Counted from the stretch's first letter, positions 28,564 through 38,885 are shown. The stretch: 64,000 nucleotides of DNA from Brenneria izadpanahii (GCF_017569925.1 NZ_CP050854.1:1488001-1552000); one strand, 5' to 3'. The notes: generated from the letters alone by a model not told the origin. Numbers and translations: made by a program.

Positions 28564-28965
28564 AATAATGAATCCTACATAGGCGTAATAATAGTAATGA
28601 GGAACGATGCTCACAGAATGCATGAACAATCAAGAGCGCACTTATAACATAACTGGCCTGCTGAGTCAGTATGCGGCGTAGCTTTCAAGCCGCTCTTCTA
28701 ATTATCCGGCGTGGCCGGATCGCCGGGTGAAATTTATCGGCGCGCCGAAGGAATGAGATGCCGTGAAATCGCGGCGATTAGCGAGGAAAAGCTAATATTC
28801 AAATAAACTGATTATATATCATAAAGTTATATTGTTTATTCGAATGACATTTTTATTGCACCGGATCACTATTTTCCATAATTAGCTTGTTCTTTCGTTG
28901 TAAGCAGGATTAGTCTGAGAAGGATTCTTATTACCCTGAATTATCACTAAATAGATAGGTGAATT
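28564..28965. other. ppiB-doxX intergenic region with inverted repeat
   Basis: About 400 bp separate ppiB and the doxX-family gene and hold no gene. A near-perfect 12-bp inverted repeat, ATTCAAATAAAC (28797-28808) and GTTTATTCGAAT (28834-28845), lies about 120 bp before the doxX-family start and may be a regulator site or a hairpin. Confidence 0.45.
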
Positions 28966-29385
28966 ATGCTGGACAGTATCAATCGAGTATTCGATAAGCC
29001 GGATTTCGGAAAGCTGTTACTTCGTTTGTCTTTTAGCATTTTAATGTTGTTTCACGGCTGGCATAAGGTACATGGCGGCATTGGCGGCGTAGAGAGCATG
29101 CTGACGGCCGCCGGAATTCCCGCTTTCGTCGGTTACGGCGTCTACATTGGCGAAGTTATTACGCCGGTGCTGATGATCCTGGGGATTTTTACCCGTCCCG
29201 CCGCGCTGATTTTCTCTTTAACGATGGTGGCGGCCACATATCTGTCAACACCGAATTTATTCTTATTGACTAAAACCGGCGCATGGATCGCCGAACCGGC
29301 AGCGGTATTCTTCTTCGCCGGTCTGGCCATCGCTTTCCTGGGCAGCGGTAAATATTCCGTGATGTCCAACCCTCGCTGGCGCTGA
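28966..29385 (+). CDS. DoxX-family inner-membrane protein
   Basis: A 139-aa protein with four membrane helices and the DoxX-type start (KLLLRLSFSILMLFHGWHKV), a central GIPAFVGYGVYIGEVITPVLMILGI region and a loop with PNLFLL. DoxX relatives such as YphA/YqjF are poorly characterised; some bacterial members are tied to redox and thiol stress. AGGTG precedes the ATG. It sits between ppiB and cysS, which are adjacent and divergent in E. coli, so it is an insertion into a conserved neighbourhood. A terminator follows at 29421. Confidence 0.85.
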   Translation: MLDSINRVFDKPDFGKLLLRLSFSILMLFHGWHKVHGGIGGVESMLTAAGIPAFVGYGVYIGEVITPVLMILGIFTRPAALIFSLTMVAATYLSTPNLFLLTKTGAWIAEPAAVFFFAGLAIAFLGSGKYSVMSNPRWR

Positions 29386-29420
29386 TCGCGTTTTTTTTCA
29401 AATTATTGCGGTTTCGTTCC

Positions 29421-29445
29421 AGGCCCGGATAATACCGGGCCTCTT
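29421..29445 (+). terminator. Intrinsic terminator after the doxX-family gene
   Basis: AGGCCCGG (29421-29428) pairs with CCGGGCCT (29435-29442) around ATAATA and is followed by CTTTAT. Confidence 0.75.
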
Positions 29446-29617
29446 TATGCTTATTCCTTATCGATTATCCGCTTATTCCGCCGACGCAGTCTTGCAATAG
29501 CGCAGGGTTCAGGTTTCAATACGCCGTTAGGGGTGCAAAACCCCAAGTAAATCGATGTTGCTCACGCATACAGCGAACAATGATTCACCTATCCTGCGAA
29601 TACCATGGAATGCCCTG

Positions 29618-31003
29618 ATGCTAAAGATTTTTAATACGCTGAGTCGCCAAAAAGAGGAATTCAAACCTATCCACGCTGGTCATGTGGGGATGTATGTGTG
29701 CGGCATTACCGTTTATGACCTGTGTCATATTGGCCACGGGCGTACTTTTGTGGCGTTTGACGTGGTGGCGCGCTACTTACGGTATTTAGGATATTCGCTG
29801 AAATACGTGCGCAATGTGACTGATATTGACGATAAAATTATCAAACGTGCGGCGGAAAATGGTGAAACCTGCGAGCGGCTGACCACCCGGATGATTGCGG
29901 AAATGCACGCCGATTTTGATGCATTGAATATTCTGCGCCCGGATGTCGAGCCGCGCGCTACGCATCATATCGCGGAGATCATCGAACTGGTTGAAAAACT
30001 GGTTGAACGCCGCCATGCCTACGTCGCTGCTAACGGCGACGTTATGTTTTCCGTTGATACCGCTCCGGGTTATGGCGTGTTGTCCCGTCAGGATCTTAAC
30101 CAACTGCAGGCCGGCGCCCGGGTAGAGATTACGGAAGTTAAGCGTAATCCAATGGACTTCGTTTTGTGGAAGATGTCCAAGCCCGGCGAACCGCACTGGT
30201 CTTCTCCGTGGGGCGAGGGGCGTCCTGGCTGGCATATCGAATGTTCCGCGATGAACTGCAGGCAGTTGGGCGAGCATTTTGATATTCACGGCGGTGGTTC
30301 GGATCTGATGTTCCCGCACCATGAAAATGAAATCGCCCAATCCACCTGCGCCCATGACGGCCCATATGTGAACTATTGGATGCACTCCGGCATGGTGATG
30401 GTCGATCGGGAAAAAATGTCGAAGTCCCTCAATAACTTCTTCACCGTGCGGGATGTTCTGGCGTATTACGATCCGGAAACGGTGCGTTATTTCCTGATGT
30501 CGGGCCACTATCGCAGCCAGCTTAACTACAGTGAAGAAAATCTCAAACAGGCCCGGTCGGCGCTGGAACGTTTATACACCGCGCTGCGCGGTACGGACGG
30601 CAGCGTGGAAGCGAAAGGCGGGGAAGCGTTTGAAGCCCGTTTCCGTGAGGCGATGGACGATGATTTCAATACCCCGGAAGCCTATTCCGTGCTGTTCGAC
30701 ATGGCGCGTGAGGTTAATCGCCTGAAGTCGGAAGATCCGCATGCGGCTAACCAACTGGCGGCGGCGCTGCGTAATCTGGCGAAAGTGCTTGGTTTGCTGG
30801 AGCAGGATCCCGAATTGTTCCTGCAAAGCGGAGCGCAGGCGGACGATGACGACGTCAAAGAGATCGAAAGGCTGATTAAACAGCGTAAAGACGCCCGTCA
30901 GGCAAAAGATTGGGCGTTGGCGGATGACGCGCGCGATCGGCTCAATGAGATGGGCATTATTCTGGAAGATGGACCGCAGGGAACAACCTGGCGCCGTAAG
31001 TGA
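29618..31003 (+). CDS. cysS: Cysteinyl-tRNA synthetase
   Basis: Class I synthetase charging tRNA-Cys, 461 aa. The start at 29618 ([15 protein letters not shown]) matches E. coli; an upstream in-frame ATG at 29555 would add 21 unrelated residues. Zinc-binding Cys in [13 protein letters not shown]-type motif [24 protein letters not shown] and the KMSKS loop [12 protein letters not shown] are all visible. A small hairpin, GGGGTGCAAAACCCC (29530-29544), lies upstream. It is divergent from ppiB and convergent with ybcJ. Confidence 0.97.
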   Translation: MLKIFNTLSRQKEEFKPIHAGHVGMYVCGITVYDLCHIGHGRTFVAFDVVARYLRYLGYSLKYVRNVTDIDDKIIKRAAENGETCERLTTRMIAEMHADFDALNILRPDVEPRATHHIAEIIELVEKLVERRHAYVAANGDVMFSVDTAPGYGVLSRQDLNQLQAGARVEITEVKRNPMDFVLWKMSKPGEPHWSSPWGEGRPGWHIECSAMNCRQLGEHFDIHGGGSDLMFPHHENEIAQSTCAHDGPYVNYWMHSGMVMVDREKMSKSLNNFFTVRDVLAYYDPETVRYFLMSGHYRSQLNYSEENLKQARSALERLYTALRGTDGSVEAKGGEAFEARFREAMDDDFNTPEAYSVLFDMAREVNRLKSEDPHAANQLAAALRNLAKVLGLLEQDPELFLQSGAQADDDDVKEIERLIKQRKDARQAKDWALADDARDRLNEMGIILEDGPQGTTWRRK

Positions 31004-31146
31004 TTTTCCTATTTCCGAACCTTGGCTTCGCCGCGCCCGCTCAGGCGGGCATCTCAAACAACGGCGGACGGTAAGCCCCGGCCTGCGCGGCGTGCCTCTG
31101 TACGGCCAGGGCGGAATTGCGGAATATATAGCGCATAACGCCGCTC

Positions 31147-31162
31147 CCCCGCTGCGGCGGGG
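31147..31162 (-). terminator. Short GC hairpin after ybcJ
   Basis: CCCCGC/GCGGGG around TGCG lies about 30 bases beyond the ybcJ stop. A similar hairpin GCCCGC/GCGGGC at 31035-31050 follows cysS. Neither has a clear T-run. Confidence 0.35.
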
Positions 31163-31188
31163 ATTCAACGTTATGCTTTAGCATCTTA

Positions 31189-31401
31189 TCAGGCGATAAC
31201 TTCCACCGTCGCGCCGTCAAATTGCACTTTCTGTCCGGCAACGATTTTGCAGCGCTTGCGCGTTTCTTTTTGCCCGTCAACGATGACCGCTCCCGCGGCG
31301 ATAGCCATTTTGGCGGCTGCGCCGCTTTCACTCCAGCCCAGCAGCTTTAATAAATCGCACAGTTCGACGTGCGGATGATTGTCGAGATGAAAAGTTTCCA
31401 T
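31189..31401 (-). CDS. ybcJ: S4-type RNA-binding protein YbcJ
   Basis: A 70-aa protein made almost wholly of an S4-like RNA-binding fold (HPHVELCDLLKLLGWSESGA, VDGQKETRKRCKIVAGQKV), highly similar to E. coli YbcJ. It lies between cysS (convergent) and folD (upstream, same strand, about 30 bp), as in E. coli. Its RNA target is unknown; the fold suggests a ribosome- or rRNA-related role. Confidence 0.93.
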   Translation of the reverse strand: METFHLDNHPHVELCDLLKLLGWSESGAAAKMAIAAGAVIVDGQKETRKRCKIVAGQKVQFDGATVEVIA

Positions 31402-31432
31402 AATATCCTGATTTTTATACTTTGAACGTCGC

Positions 31433-32299
31433 TTACTGCGTAACGCTGTCGTGATATTCCTCGCAAGCCTGCAAGGTGTTTTGAATCAAGGTCGCCACCG
31501 TCATCGGTCCTACGCCGCCTGGTACCGGGCTGATATAAGAGGCTCTTTCCTGAGCGGTTTCGAATTCCACGTCGCCGACGACTTTGCCGTTATCCAGGCG
31601 ATTGATGCCGACATCGATCACAATCGCGCCCGGCTTGATCCATTCACCGGGAATAAAACCGGGTTTACCCACGGCCACGACTAACAGATCGGCGTGTTCA
31701 ATGTGGTGACGCAGGTTTTTGGTGAAACGGTGGGTAACGGTGGTGGTGCAGCCAGCCAGCAGCAGTTCCAGACTCATGGGCCGGCCGACGATATTGGATG
31801 CGCCGACAACCACGGCATTCAAACCAAAGGTATCAATATCATAGCGTTCCAGCAGCGTGACGATCCCACGCGGCGTGCAGGCGCGTAAACGCGGCGCGCG
31901 CTGACAAAGACGTCCGACATTATACGGGTGGAATCCATCGACATCTTTATCGGGAGAGATGCGTTCAATCACTTTGGTGTTATCAATGCCGTCAGGCAGA
32001 GGAAGCTGAACCAGAATTCCGTCAATCGTGTTATCCGCATTGAGCTGGTCAATAAGGCCTAATAGCTCAGACTCTGTTGTGGTGGCGGGTAAGTCATAAG
32101 AACGTGAGATGAAACCGACTTCTTCGCAGACTTTGCGTTTGCTGGCGACATAAATCTGTGATGCGGGATTCTCACCGACCAGGATAACTGCCAGACCCGG
32201 CGCTCGTTTCCCTTCTGCCAAACGTTGTTTTACCCGTGCAGCGACTTCGTCTTTGACCTGCTGCGCAATCGTTTTACCATCAATAATCTTTGCTGCCAT
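31433..32299 (-). CDS. folD: Methylenetetrahydrofolate dehydrogenase/cyclohydrolase FolD
   Basis: A bifunctional enzyme of one-carbon metabolism, 288 aa. The catalytic Tyr/Lys lie in [29 protein letters not shown] and the dinucleotide-binding [21 protein letters not shown] are typical, with [14 protein letters not shown] at the C-terminus. It shares a strand with ybcJ and probably a transcript. Confidence 0.97.
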   Translation of the reverse strand: MAAKIIDGKTIAQQVKDEVAARVKQRLAEGKRAPGLAVILVGENPASQIYVASKRKVCEEVGFISRSYDLPATTTESELLGLIDQLNADNTIDGILVQLPLPDGIDNTKVIERISPDKDVDGFHPYNVGRLCQRAPRLRACTPRGIVTLLERYDIDTFGLNAVVVGASNIVGRPMSLELLLAGCTTTVTHRFTKNLRHHIEHADLLVVAVGKPGFIPGEWIKPGAIVIDVGINRLDNGKVVGDVEFETAQERASYISPVPGGVGPMTVATLIQNTLQACEEYHDSVTQ

Positions 32300-32466
32300 C
32301 TGAGATGAGATCCATCAATTTTAAATACGGAGGGAGTGGCGCTATTTTGTCAGAAGCTGGGCGTGCTGTCAGGCATTGCGTAAATATAATCATAAGAATG
32401 GCGGCAAATCAGCCGGTTATCTTTCGTATTGCATAAAGTCCGTCTATCTTGCCGCCATGACATAAG

Positions 32467-33744
32467 CTATGCGGTCAGCACCAGCAGCTGCCGTTGCGAA
32501 TGCCAGCGCCAGCAGGGGCGGCTGCCATCAATACGCACTCCGCCAAGCCAGCGGACGGCAGGATGGCACCGCATCCAATCCAGGCGGTTCGCCAGCAGAG
32601 CTTGGCCAACCGGCGTCAGAGATAGGATATTTGACGCCGTATCCAGAGAGAGCGCCGGTTTCGGCGCCAGCCGCAGGCCGTCGATAATCTCATCCAGCAT
32701 GATATCCCCCAGCCAGGGCAGCGGTTCATACTGTTCCATCAGCCGATGAAAGATCTGCTTATTGGTACTGGGACGTTCAGACAAGCAGCGCAGCACCAAC
32801 TGTTCGGTCAAGCCTAATCCATTGCTTGCACAGGGAAATTCCTGACAATGGCGCCGCAGCGCCTGGGGAAAAAAGGGAAGGTCGTCCGCGGCGGTGTCGG
32901 CCAAAGACAGCAGCGGCGCGGGATTGTCTGAACGAAGTTGCTCCCAGAGTTGATAACCCTTGCGGCATTGTCGATCGGTAACGGGCTGGCGCGCCTGCCA
33001 CAACAACAGCAAAGCCTCTGCGGGCAGTTGTCCGAGCCCGAGAAAGCGGCGGCTGCCCGGATAGCGATCGACAGTGACCATCTCAAGCCGCGGGGCGGGG
33101 TGGGTGTGGAAGTGGGCCAGACAGCGAGCCAGAATCAATTGATCGTAGCTGTCATGTTCAAACCACAACACTATGCGTTGGTAGTGATTGACCGCGGATA
33201 GCAGCGTACGTTCTTCCTGTTCGCGCTGTTGTAGAAGCTGTTGCAGGCCGACCCCCATGCGGGAAGCATAGTGCGTGGCGAGAAATTCCACGCGTTTTTG
33301 CAGCCAGTCATCACCGGCAAGCACCGGACCCTGGCAAAACGGATCGCTATAGGCCAGATAGTCGCCTTTGAAACCCGCCAGTTGAAGAGCATGCTGAATG
33401 TCGGAACCGCAGCGGATATGTAAGGTGGAAAACGCGCGATCCGGCGCATGACGCCGTGTATTAATCGCCGATTTCGCCTGTTCCATCGCTTCTACATGCG
33501 CTTTCAGTTTCGGCCAGCTTGGCAATCCCAACTCTTGGGCGATGATCCATTGCGCATCGCTCAGTTGTCCATACTCCTGGACCAACTGTGCCGGCGTTAG
33601 GTCTGGATGGTAGCGTTGAAAACGGGCGATAGCGTCAGGCTGAGATTGCCGGATTGCGTTACGTAACGTTTTTGCGCGTTTACGCTGTTGTTCAAGGTTA
33701 ATGCGAAATGGCGAGGAATATACAGCAGGCTGGGATGTTGTCAT
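32467..33744 (-). CDS. DUF1835 domain-containing protein
   Basis: A 425-aa cytoplasmic protein of unknown function. Residues 1-100 are helical and charged and resemble the ankyrin-like N-terminal region often fused to DUF1835. The DUF1835 core begins near residue 108 (LHIRCGSDIQHALQLAGFKGDYLAYSDP) and includes VLWFEHDSYDQL and a C-terminal winged-helix-like part (SERPSTNKQIFHRLMEQ). GGGG precedes the ATG. It begins the accessory stretch between folD and tRNA-Arg. Confidence 0.8.
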   Translation of the reverse strand: MTTSQPAVYSSPFRINLEQQRKRAKTLRNAIRQSQPDAIARFQRYHPDLTPAQLVQEYGQLSDAQWIIAQELGLPSWPKLKAHVEAMEQAKSAINTRRHAPDRAFSTLHIRCGSDIQHALQLAGFKGDYLAYSDPFCQGPVLAGDDWLQKRVEFLATHYASRMGVGLQQLLQQREQEERTLLSAVNHYQRIVLWFEHDSYDQLILARCLAHFHTHPAPRLEMVTVDRYPGSRRFLGLGQLPAEALLLLWQARQPVTDRQCRKGYQLWEQLRSDNPAPLLSLADTAADDLPFFPQALRRHCQEFPCASNGLGLTEQLVLRCLSERPSTNKQIFHRLMEQYEPLPWLGDIMLDEIIDGLRLAPKPALSLDTASNILSLTPVGQALLANRLDWMRCHPAVRWLGGVRIDGSRPCWRWHSQRQLLVLTA

Positions 33745-34220
33745 CGTTGCGCCCCTTTTCTAAGGTCTGCGTCCGCCAATCAGACAGAAAAGGGAAAGCC
33801 ATAAGGCATACCGTTTCATCGATCATGGGCGCAGCCCTTTCCGCGGACGAGGAGGCGTTGATCACGCGGCGCCATGTTAGCAAGGCCGTCCGCCATTTTC
33901 AATGGCTGGCATGACGTTAAACGGCCCTAGTCCGACATTGTTATTTGAAAGTTTAATAAATTAATCTAATCATTATTAGATTTTTTTATTAGTAATGATT
34001 ACTGTTTATGGTGTGAGTAAATGCCCGTATTATAACGAGGCGTGACTTGGTCATTGAAATATAATTGTATGTATTATCATATATTGTTGTTTATTTTTTT
34101 ATCTTTTTTACTCATCCCTTGTTCTTTTTAAATAACGACTATACTTCACTTGTTTTAATGTTTTGTTGTTCCATAACATGCTTATTGCTTAAGCAATGTG
34201 GCATATAAAGGAGTTGGGGT
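33745..34220. other. AT-rich spacer without a gene
   Basis: About 475 bp between two divergent genes. The left part is GC-rich with only short frames; the right part (33940-34140) is strongly AT-rich, with promoter-like TA tracts that could attract H-NS. Nothing else is recognised. Confidence 0.5.
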
Positions 34221-35255
34221 ATGAGCGTTACGAATGAGCTGCAGGTGGCAAAAAAAATATCATGGGGGAGCATTATCGGCGGTGTCGTAACGGTATTAGC
34301 GGTTTCGTTATTACTGTCTACGCTTGGCACCAGTCTGGGGTTTTCGGTTGTTGACCCGCTATCCGATGAACCGGTTAACGGGGTTGGCACCACCGTTCTG
34401 ATTTGGTCCGCCATTTCCATCATCATCAGCCTGGCCGTAGGGGCGTTTATCGCCGGCCGACTGGCCGCAATGGATGGTTTAATTCATGGCTTTCTTGTCT
34501 GGGCGACGGCGCTTATTGTTGCCGCCGTTCTCGGCAGCGCCCTGTTGGGCGGCGCGATGAAAGCGACGGGTAATGCCTTGGGTTCGGTGGCGTCCTTAAC
34601 CGGGAATGTCATCTCTGGGGCGGGCTCTGCCGTAGGCGGCGGTCTACAGGGGATCGCCAATATGGGCGGAAGAGCGTTTGATAACCTCAACCTGGACACG
34701 ACGTTGCAACCTGAAGCGATGAGCAACGAAGTAGCGGCCGCGCTACGCAAAAGCAATATTGCATCGTTGCAGCCGGAATTTATACAAACACAATTAGAAG
34801 GAGCCAAGGCGGAAATTGGCGAAGCGGTAAAAGCGATCGCAATCAACCCAAAAAGCAGCGACGAGATTATTCAGACTCTGACCGACAAACTGAAAAAACG
34901 TGGCGAAGCATTATCGCAAGATGTCGATCGTAATAGCCTGACCAAGGCGTTGTCCGAAAACACTTCCATGACGCAAGAAGAGGTTAATAAAACCGTCGAT
35001 AACCTGATTGAAGCCAAGAACAAGACTGTCCAGGTGGCTAATCAACGGTTGAATGCTATTGAGGCCAATATCGAACAGGCGAAACAGCAATATGCCGAGC
35101 TGAAACAGCAGGCCCGTGAGGAAGCCGCCGCCGCCGCTTCAGTATTGGCTCATGCGGCGCTGTGGTCATTCTTTGCTTTGCTGATCGGTGCGATTGTCAG
35201 CGCGCTGGCGGGGCTGTGGGGGGTTAAAACCTGCAACCGGCACATTTCCAACTGA
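34221..35255 (+). CDS. Membrane protein with internal coiled coil (function unknown)
   Basis: 344 aa. Three N-terminal membrane segments (about residues 16-36, 57-80, 88-108) are followed by a Gly/Ala-rich linker (GNVISGAGSAVGGGLQ). A long soluble helical region (150-310) includes a coiled coil (NQRLNAIEANIEQAKQQYAELKQ), and a last helix (about 315-338) follows. Similar proteins occur in enterobacteria and other proteobacteria with uninformative names. AAGGAG precedes the ATG. I can offer an envelope or stress role only as a guess. A terminator is present at 35285. Confidence 0.75.
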   Translation: MSVTNELQVAKKISWGSIIGGVVTVLAVSLLLSTLGTSLGFSVVDPLSDEPVNGVGTTVLIWSAISIIISLAVGAFIAGRLAAMDGLIHGFLVWATALIVAAVLGSALLGGAMKATGNALGSVASLTGNVISGAGSAVGGGLQGIANMGGRAFDNLNLDTTLQPEAMSNEVAAALRKSNIASLQPEFIQTQLEGAKAEIGEAVKAIAINPKSSDEIIQTLTDKLKKRGEALSQDVDRNSLTKALSENTSMTQEEVNKTVDNLIEAKNKTVQVANQRLNAIEANIEQAKQQYAELKQQAREEAAAAASVLAHAALWSFFALLIGAIVSALAGLWGVKTCNRHISN

Positions 35256-35284
35256 TATTAACGGCTAGTTAACAACGCAAACAG

Positions 35285-35323
35285 GGCGCCGCAATGTTTT
35301 TATGTAAACAGGCGGTGCCTTTC
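35285..35323 (+). terminator. Intrinsic terminator after the coiled-coil membrane protein gene
   Basis: GGCGCCGC (35285-35292) pairs, with one G-T wobble, with GCGGTGCC (35312-35319), followed by TTTCTATT. The rest of 35256-35634 has no gene. Confidence 0.6.
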
Positions 35324-35634
35324 TATTGGGGAAGGCGTTGCCGTCCTGCGTGTTTTCCCTGATATCAAATTAAATGCACTATACTGACATTAAGATTTTA
35401 TCGCCCAATATTCAGCAGCCTGAACAGCGGTGAATACGGATGTTTTACTGTGAGCGTGTTCCGTTTGTTCCTATATATTCCGGCTTTCTTGATTTTTCCT
35501 ATCGCGTTTTTCGGTATTCCTCATTTATCTCATTAATTTTATTGAGATTATGACTGACCGATAAATAAAAAGGTGAAATAGCAGCGATTTTTACTTCAGG
35601 AAACGACCAAATAAATAAACCGGAGGTAACGAAA

Positions 35635-35961
35635 ATGGATATAGAAACACGGATGATTGAGCTGATCGTTAAGTCTGGTGAAGCCCGCTCCTGTTCCATG
35701 GAGGCGTTACGCGCCTCCAGTAAAGGGGAATGGGAGCAGGTAAACCAACTATTAAAGATGGCGACAATCGCTATTCGCAAGGCGCAGGCGATCCAGACGG
35801 AATTTATTGGCGGTAATGGCAATAATGGAAAAATCAATTTTGACCTCATCATCGTACATGCGCAGGATCACCTGATGAATGCAACATTGTGTCGTGAGTT
35901 GGCGGAAGAGATCATTGCTCTCAGAAAAGAGTTGCATGCAGCGAAGAACAATAATAGTTAA
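35635..35961 (+). CDS. Orphan PTS EIIA, lactose/cellobiose (Chb) family
   Basis: A 108-aa EIIA-type phosphocarrier. The ChbA-like stretch IVKSGEARSCSMEALRASSKGEW and the phosphorylation-site region IIVHAQDHLMNATLCRELAEEI (His near residue 81) are clear. An excellent GGAGGT ribosome site precedes the ATG. No EIIB, EIIC or glycosidase gene is adjacent, so it works with components encoded elsewhere, has taken a regulatory role, or is a remnant. The Asn-rich segment GGNGNNGK replaces a usual loop. Confidence 0.85.
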   Translation: MDIETRMIELIVKSGEARSCSMEALRASSKGEWEQVNQLLKMATIAIRKAQAIQTEFIGGNGNNGKINFDLIIVHAQDHLMNATLCRELAEEIIALRKELHAAKNNNS

Positions 35962-36161
35962 CGTATTATCACGCTGATTTTTATATTAATTTATATATTC
36001 TGAATACGCCGTAAAAATTTATAGCGCAATTTAAATAAAAATAGACTTTCAATGTCTTGGTTTTTCATTGTTATTAACTATTAAACGATAGTCTAATGGG
36101 CGCAACAGCATCCAAATAACAGAATGACAGGGGCGCTGCATTTTTGATGGGCTCAATCTGC

Positions 36162-36199
36162 GCGGGTTGTTCCGTTTTTGACCGAACGGAACAACCCGC
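36162..36199 (-). terminator. Perfect 15-bp hairpin after the chemoreceptor gene
   Basis: GCGGGTTGTTCCGTT (36162-36176) pairs exactly with AACGGAACAACCCGC (36185-36199), starting 18 bases past the stop codon. No T-run follows. It may serve as a terminator or 3'-end stabiliser. Confidence 0.6.
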
Positions 36200-36216
36200 A
36201 TCCACAGATCGCGCGA

Positions 36217-37809
36217 TTAGGCTTGGGTAATGCTTAATGGGGAATCTGACCGTTCATCGACCTTAAACGCGGCCATAGCCATAACTAACTGCCGGGACTG
36301 CTCCTCAAGGGAGCGGGTCGCCGTCGCGGATTCCTCCACTAAAGCCGAGTTTTGCTGGGCAACCTCTTCCATCTGATTAACCGCGACGTTGATCTGATCA
36401 ATGCCGTGACTCTGCTCTTTAGACGCATTGGAAATCTCTTTCATCAGCACGTTGATATTGATGATCTGCTCCGCAATCGCGGACATGGTTTCGTCGGCTT
36501 TGGCCGTGAGCTGAGAGCCTTCGCTAACGTGCCGGTTGGAGTCGGCTATCAGTCCGTGGATCTCTTTTGCCGCTTGGGCGCTGCGCTGCGCCAGCGTCCT
36601 GACTTCATTGGCGACCACGGCGAATCCGCGGCCTTGTTCGCCGGCGCGAGCTGCTTCAACCGCCGCATTTAACGCCAGGATATTGGTTTGAAATGCGATT
36701 CCATCAATGACGCCAAGAATGCCGGCGATGCTCGTGGCGCTTTGGGAAATCTCCTTCATTTTATCCATCGCGTCTCGTACTACCTGATTCCCCTGTTTGG
36801 CTATCTTCGCGACGTTTTCGGCAAGTTCATGACCCTGTTGCGCATTATCAGCATTGTGTTTAACGGTTGCGGTCAGTTGTTCCATACTGGCTGCGGTTTG
36901 TTCCAGCGATGAGGCGGAAATTTCCGTACGGCGAGAAAGATCGTCATTGCCTAATGCCAGTTCACGGCTGCCTACATCAATTTGCAGGCATGCATCACGA
37001 ACGCGGATAACGGATTCGGCCAGAGATTGCTGCATTGTCTGCAAGGCTGCATTGAGCCGGCCCAGTTCATTGCGGCTTGGCGCGGGCGCCTCTTGGGTTA
37101 AATCGCCGGAAGACACGAACTCCAGATGGTGGATAGCCGTATTGAGCGGCGTAAGCAGCATTTTCCGCAATACAATCCAGGCGAGCAAGATCAGAATAAA
37201 TGTCAGCAGGCAACATAGCCCAATCATCAGCAGCATCTGTTTTCTGTCATTGCTGGCTGTCTGTAATTGTTCCAATCCCGCCTTTTGGGCGTACTCGAAA
37301 AACGTTTTATTGGCGGTATCGAATTTTGTTCCTAAAGGACGCAGGCGGTTTTCAATTAAGCTGTAGTATTCCTGGATATCCTGTTTATTCAGCGCATCCA
37401 GCATAGGTTGAATACCCTGCGCGAAATATTCCTGATAGGCCTGGTTAATCTCATTCGCCAATTCTTCTCCTCGTCCGGTTCCTTTAGCCGCGGCGAAAAA
37501 ACGCTGTAGATCTTCTTGCGCCGCATCGGCATATTGCGCCGAACGTCCTGCGGCTGCGGCCGCATCTTGTGGCTTGTTGACTTCCATGTTTCGCACGGCG
37601 AGCGAGGCGGCGACGCGAATTCGCTGCATGTTGGTATTACTGCTTGCCAGGTTGCCCAACTGAATCCCCTGTGTCAGGTTGACGGCATTAAGCGACTCAT
37701 AGCTCTTATTAATGGCAAAAATCCCGATTGCGCTGACGCTAAGTAATAAAAAGGCCATTAACGTCAATAAAATCAATAAGCCAGTACGAATAGATAGTGC
37801 TTTTAACAT
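36217..37809 (-). CDS. Methyl-accepting chemotaxis protein (Tar/Tsr type)
   Basis: A 530-aa inner-membrane chemoreceptor. Membrane helix at about 10-32, a four-helix-bundle periplasmic ligand domain (about 35-188, TarH-like), helix at about 192-214, HAMP to about 270, then the cytoplasmic signalling hairpin with the conserved tip GIAFQTNILALNAAVEAARAGEQGRGFAVVANEVR. The C-terminus lacks the NWETF-type CheR-docking pentapeptide, so methylation would depend on receptors that have it. AGGT precedes the start. It is a single gene with its own hairpin; the ligand is unknown. Confidence 0.93.
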   Translation of the reverse strand: MLKALSIRTGLLILLTLMAFLLLSVSAIGIFAINKSYESLNAVNLTQGIQLGNLASSNTNMQRIRVAASLAVRNMEVNKPQDAAAAAGRSAQYADAAQEDLQRFFAAAKGTGRGEELANEINQAYQEYFAQGIQPMLDALNKQDIQEYYSLIENRLRPLGTKFDTANKTFFEYAQKAGLEQLQTASNDRKQMLLMIGLCCLLTFILILLAWIVLRKMLLTPLNTAIHHLEFVSSGDLTQEAPAPSRNELGRLNAALQTMQQSLAESVIRVRDACLQIDVGSRELALGNDDLSRRTEISASSLEQTAASMEQLTATVKHNADNAQQGHELAENVAKIAKQGNQVVRDAMDKMKEISQSATSIAGILGVIDGIAFQTNILALNAAVEAARAGEQGRGFAVVANEVRTLAQRSAQAAKEIHGLIADSNRHVSEGSQLTAKADETMSAIAEQIININVLMKEISNASKEQSHGIDQINVAVNQMEEVAQQNSALVEESATATRSLEEQSRQLVMAMAAFKVDERSDSPLSITQA

Positions 37810-38406
37810 AGTGATACCTGCCTGGACGCGATAATGGAAAAGAGAAGGGGCCTTAACCCTTTCATCGACGCCAGCAGAAATAACTTTAGTTAATTATATT
37901 GATGGATGTCAGCGTGAACTGAATGTGGGAGGTGTGCTGTATCTTATTAAAATTAAAAGAATAAATTAATGTTGTGAATTTTTGAATTAATAGATTTTTT
38001 GCATTGGTTTCTCCTGAAAAATTATGTATACGGCAAAGGTCATGAGAAACATTTTCCTACATATCTGTTTAATTTATCGCTGATGGTCATTCCCGCCACC
38101 CGCGCCAGGCGCACCGGCTCGATTCATTCAGGTTGCGCAGCCATTCCGAGAGGTTCAGCTTTACGCTTTCTTTTCTTCAATAAGATAGATGTCGTCTTCC
38201 TTATCTATTATGACGATTAACAAATGAGAAATTTTATTAGCCTAATACAAAGGGACTATCCATAAACATGCCAGCGAGCATTTGAAAATGATTTCTGATG
38301 AGGTTAGGTATATTCTTTTATCATAAATTTAATATCACTAACTCGTTTTATTATTGAATATCTTGTATGCTATATATGTCTTCTTTAACCATCAGGATAG
38401 AAACCA
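37810..38406. other. AT-rich spacer before the H-NS-type gene
   Basis: About 600 bp without a supported gene. A GC-richer patch near 38090-38165 has short open frames on the minus strand that look like decayed coding DNA but could not be assigned. The last 100 bp are very AT-rich and hold the promoter of the H-NS-type gene. Confidence 0.45.
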
Positions 38407-38808
38407 ATGAGTGAAGCTCTAAAAGTATTAAATAACATTCGTACGCTGCGTGCTCAGGCGCGTGAAATCGATCTGGAAACACTGGAAGAAATGCTGGAGA
38501 AGCTTACTGCCATTGTTGAAGACCGCCGTGAAGAAGAAGCATCAATCCAGAAAGAGCAGGCTGAACGCCAGGCTAAAATTGATGCCTTGCGTGCCAAACT
38601 CCTGGAAGACGGCATTGATCCGGCTGAACTCCTCGGTTCTGTGTCTACCAGCAAATCAGCAAAAGCCAAACGTGAACCTCGTCCTGCCAAATATAAATAT
38701 ATTGATGAAAATGGCGATGAAAAAACGTGGACAGGTCAGGGCCGGACGCCTAAGGCTATAACTGCCGCCCTTGAAAGTGGTAAAACCCTGGATGATTTTA
38801 AGATCTGA
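38407..38808 (+). CDS. H-NS family nucleoid protein (second paralogue)
   Basis: A 133-aa xenogeneic-silencing protein. The N-terminal oligomerisation helices [20 protein letters not shown] and [11 protein letters not shown] are almost identical to H-NS, the middle is divergent, and the DNA-binding domain [21 protein letters not shown] keeps the core QGR. It is not next to tdk/galU as the housekeeping hns is, so it is probably an accessory H-NS/StpA-like copy carried by this island-like stretch. It may form heteromers with the main H-NS. AGGA lies upstream. Confidence 0.9.
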   Translation: MSEALKVLNNIRTLRAQAREIDLETLEEMLEKLTAIVEDRREEEASIQKEQAERQAKIDALRAKLLEDGIDPAELLGSVSTSKSAKAKREPRPAKYKYIDENGDEKTWTGQGRTPKAITAALESGKTLDDFKI

Positions 38809-38885
38809 TGCGGAAATAACACATAAAGACCCCGGAAACCGTTAGCAAATAACATTGTTGACGGTTATATATACCGAGATTATAT

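Noticed and set aside
29786..30508. 240-aa open frame opposite cysS
   Set aside because: Antisense to catalytic motifs of CysS; no independent support.
37999..38220. 73-aa frame before the H-NS-type gene
   Set aside because: No ribosome site, mixed composition and no recognisable family.
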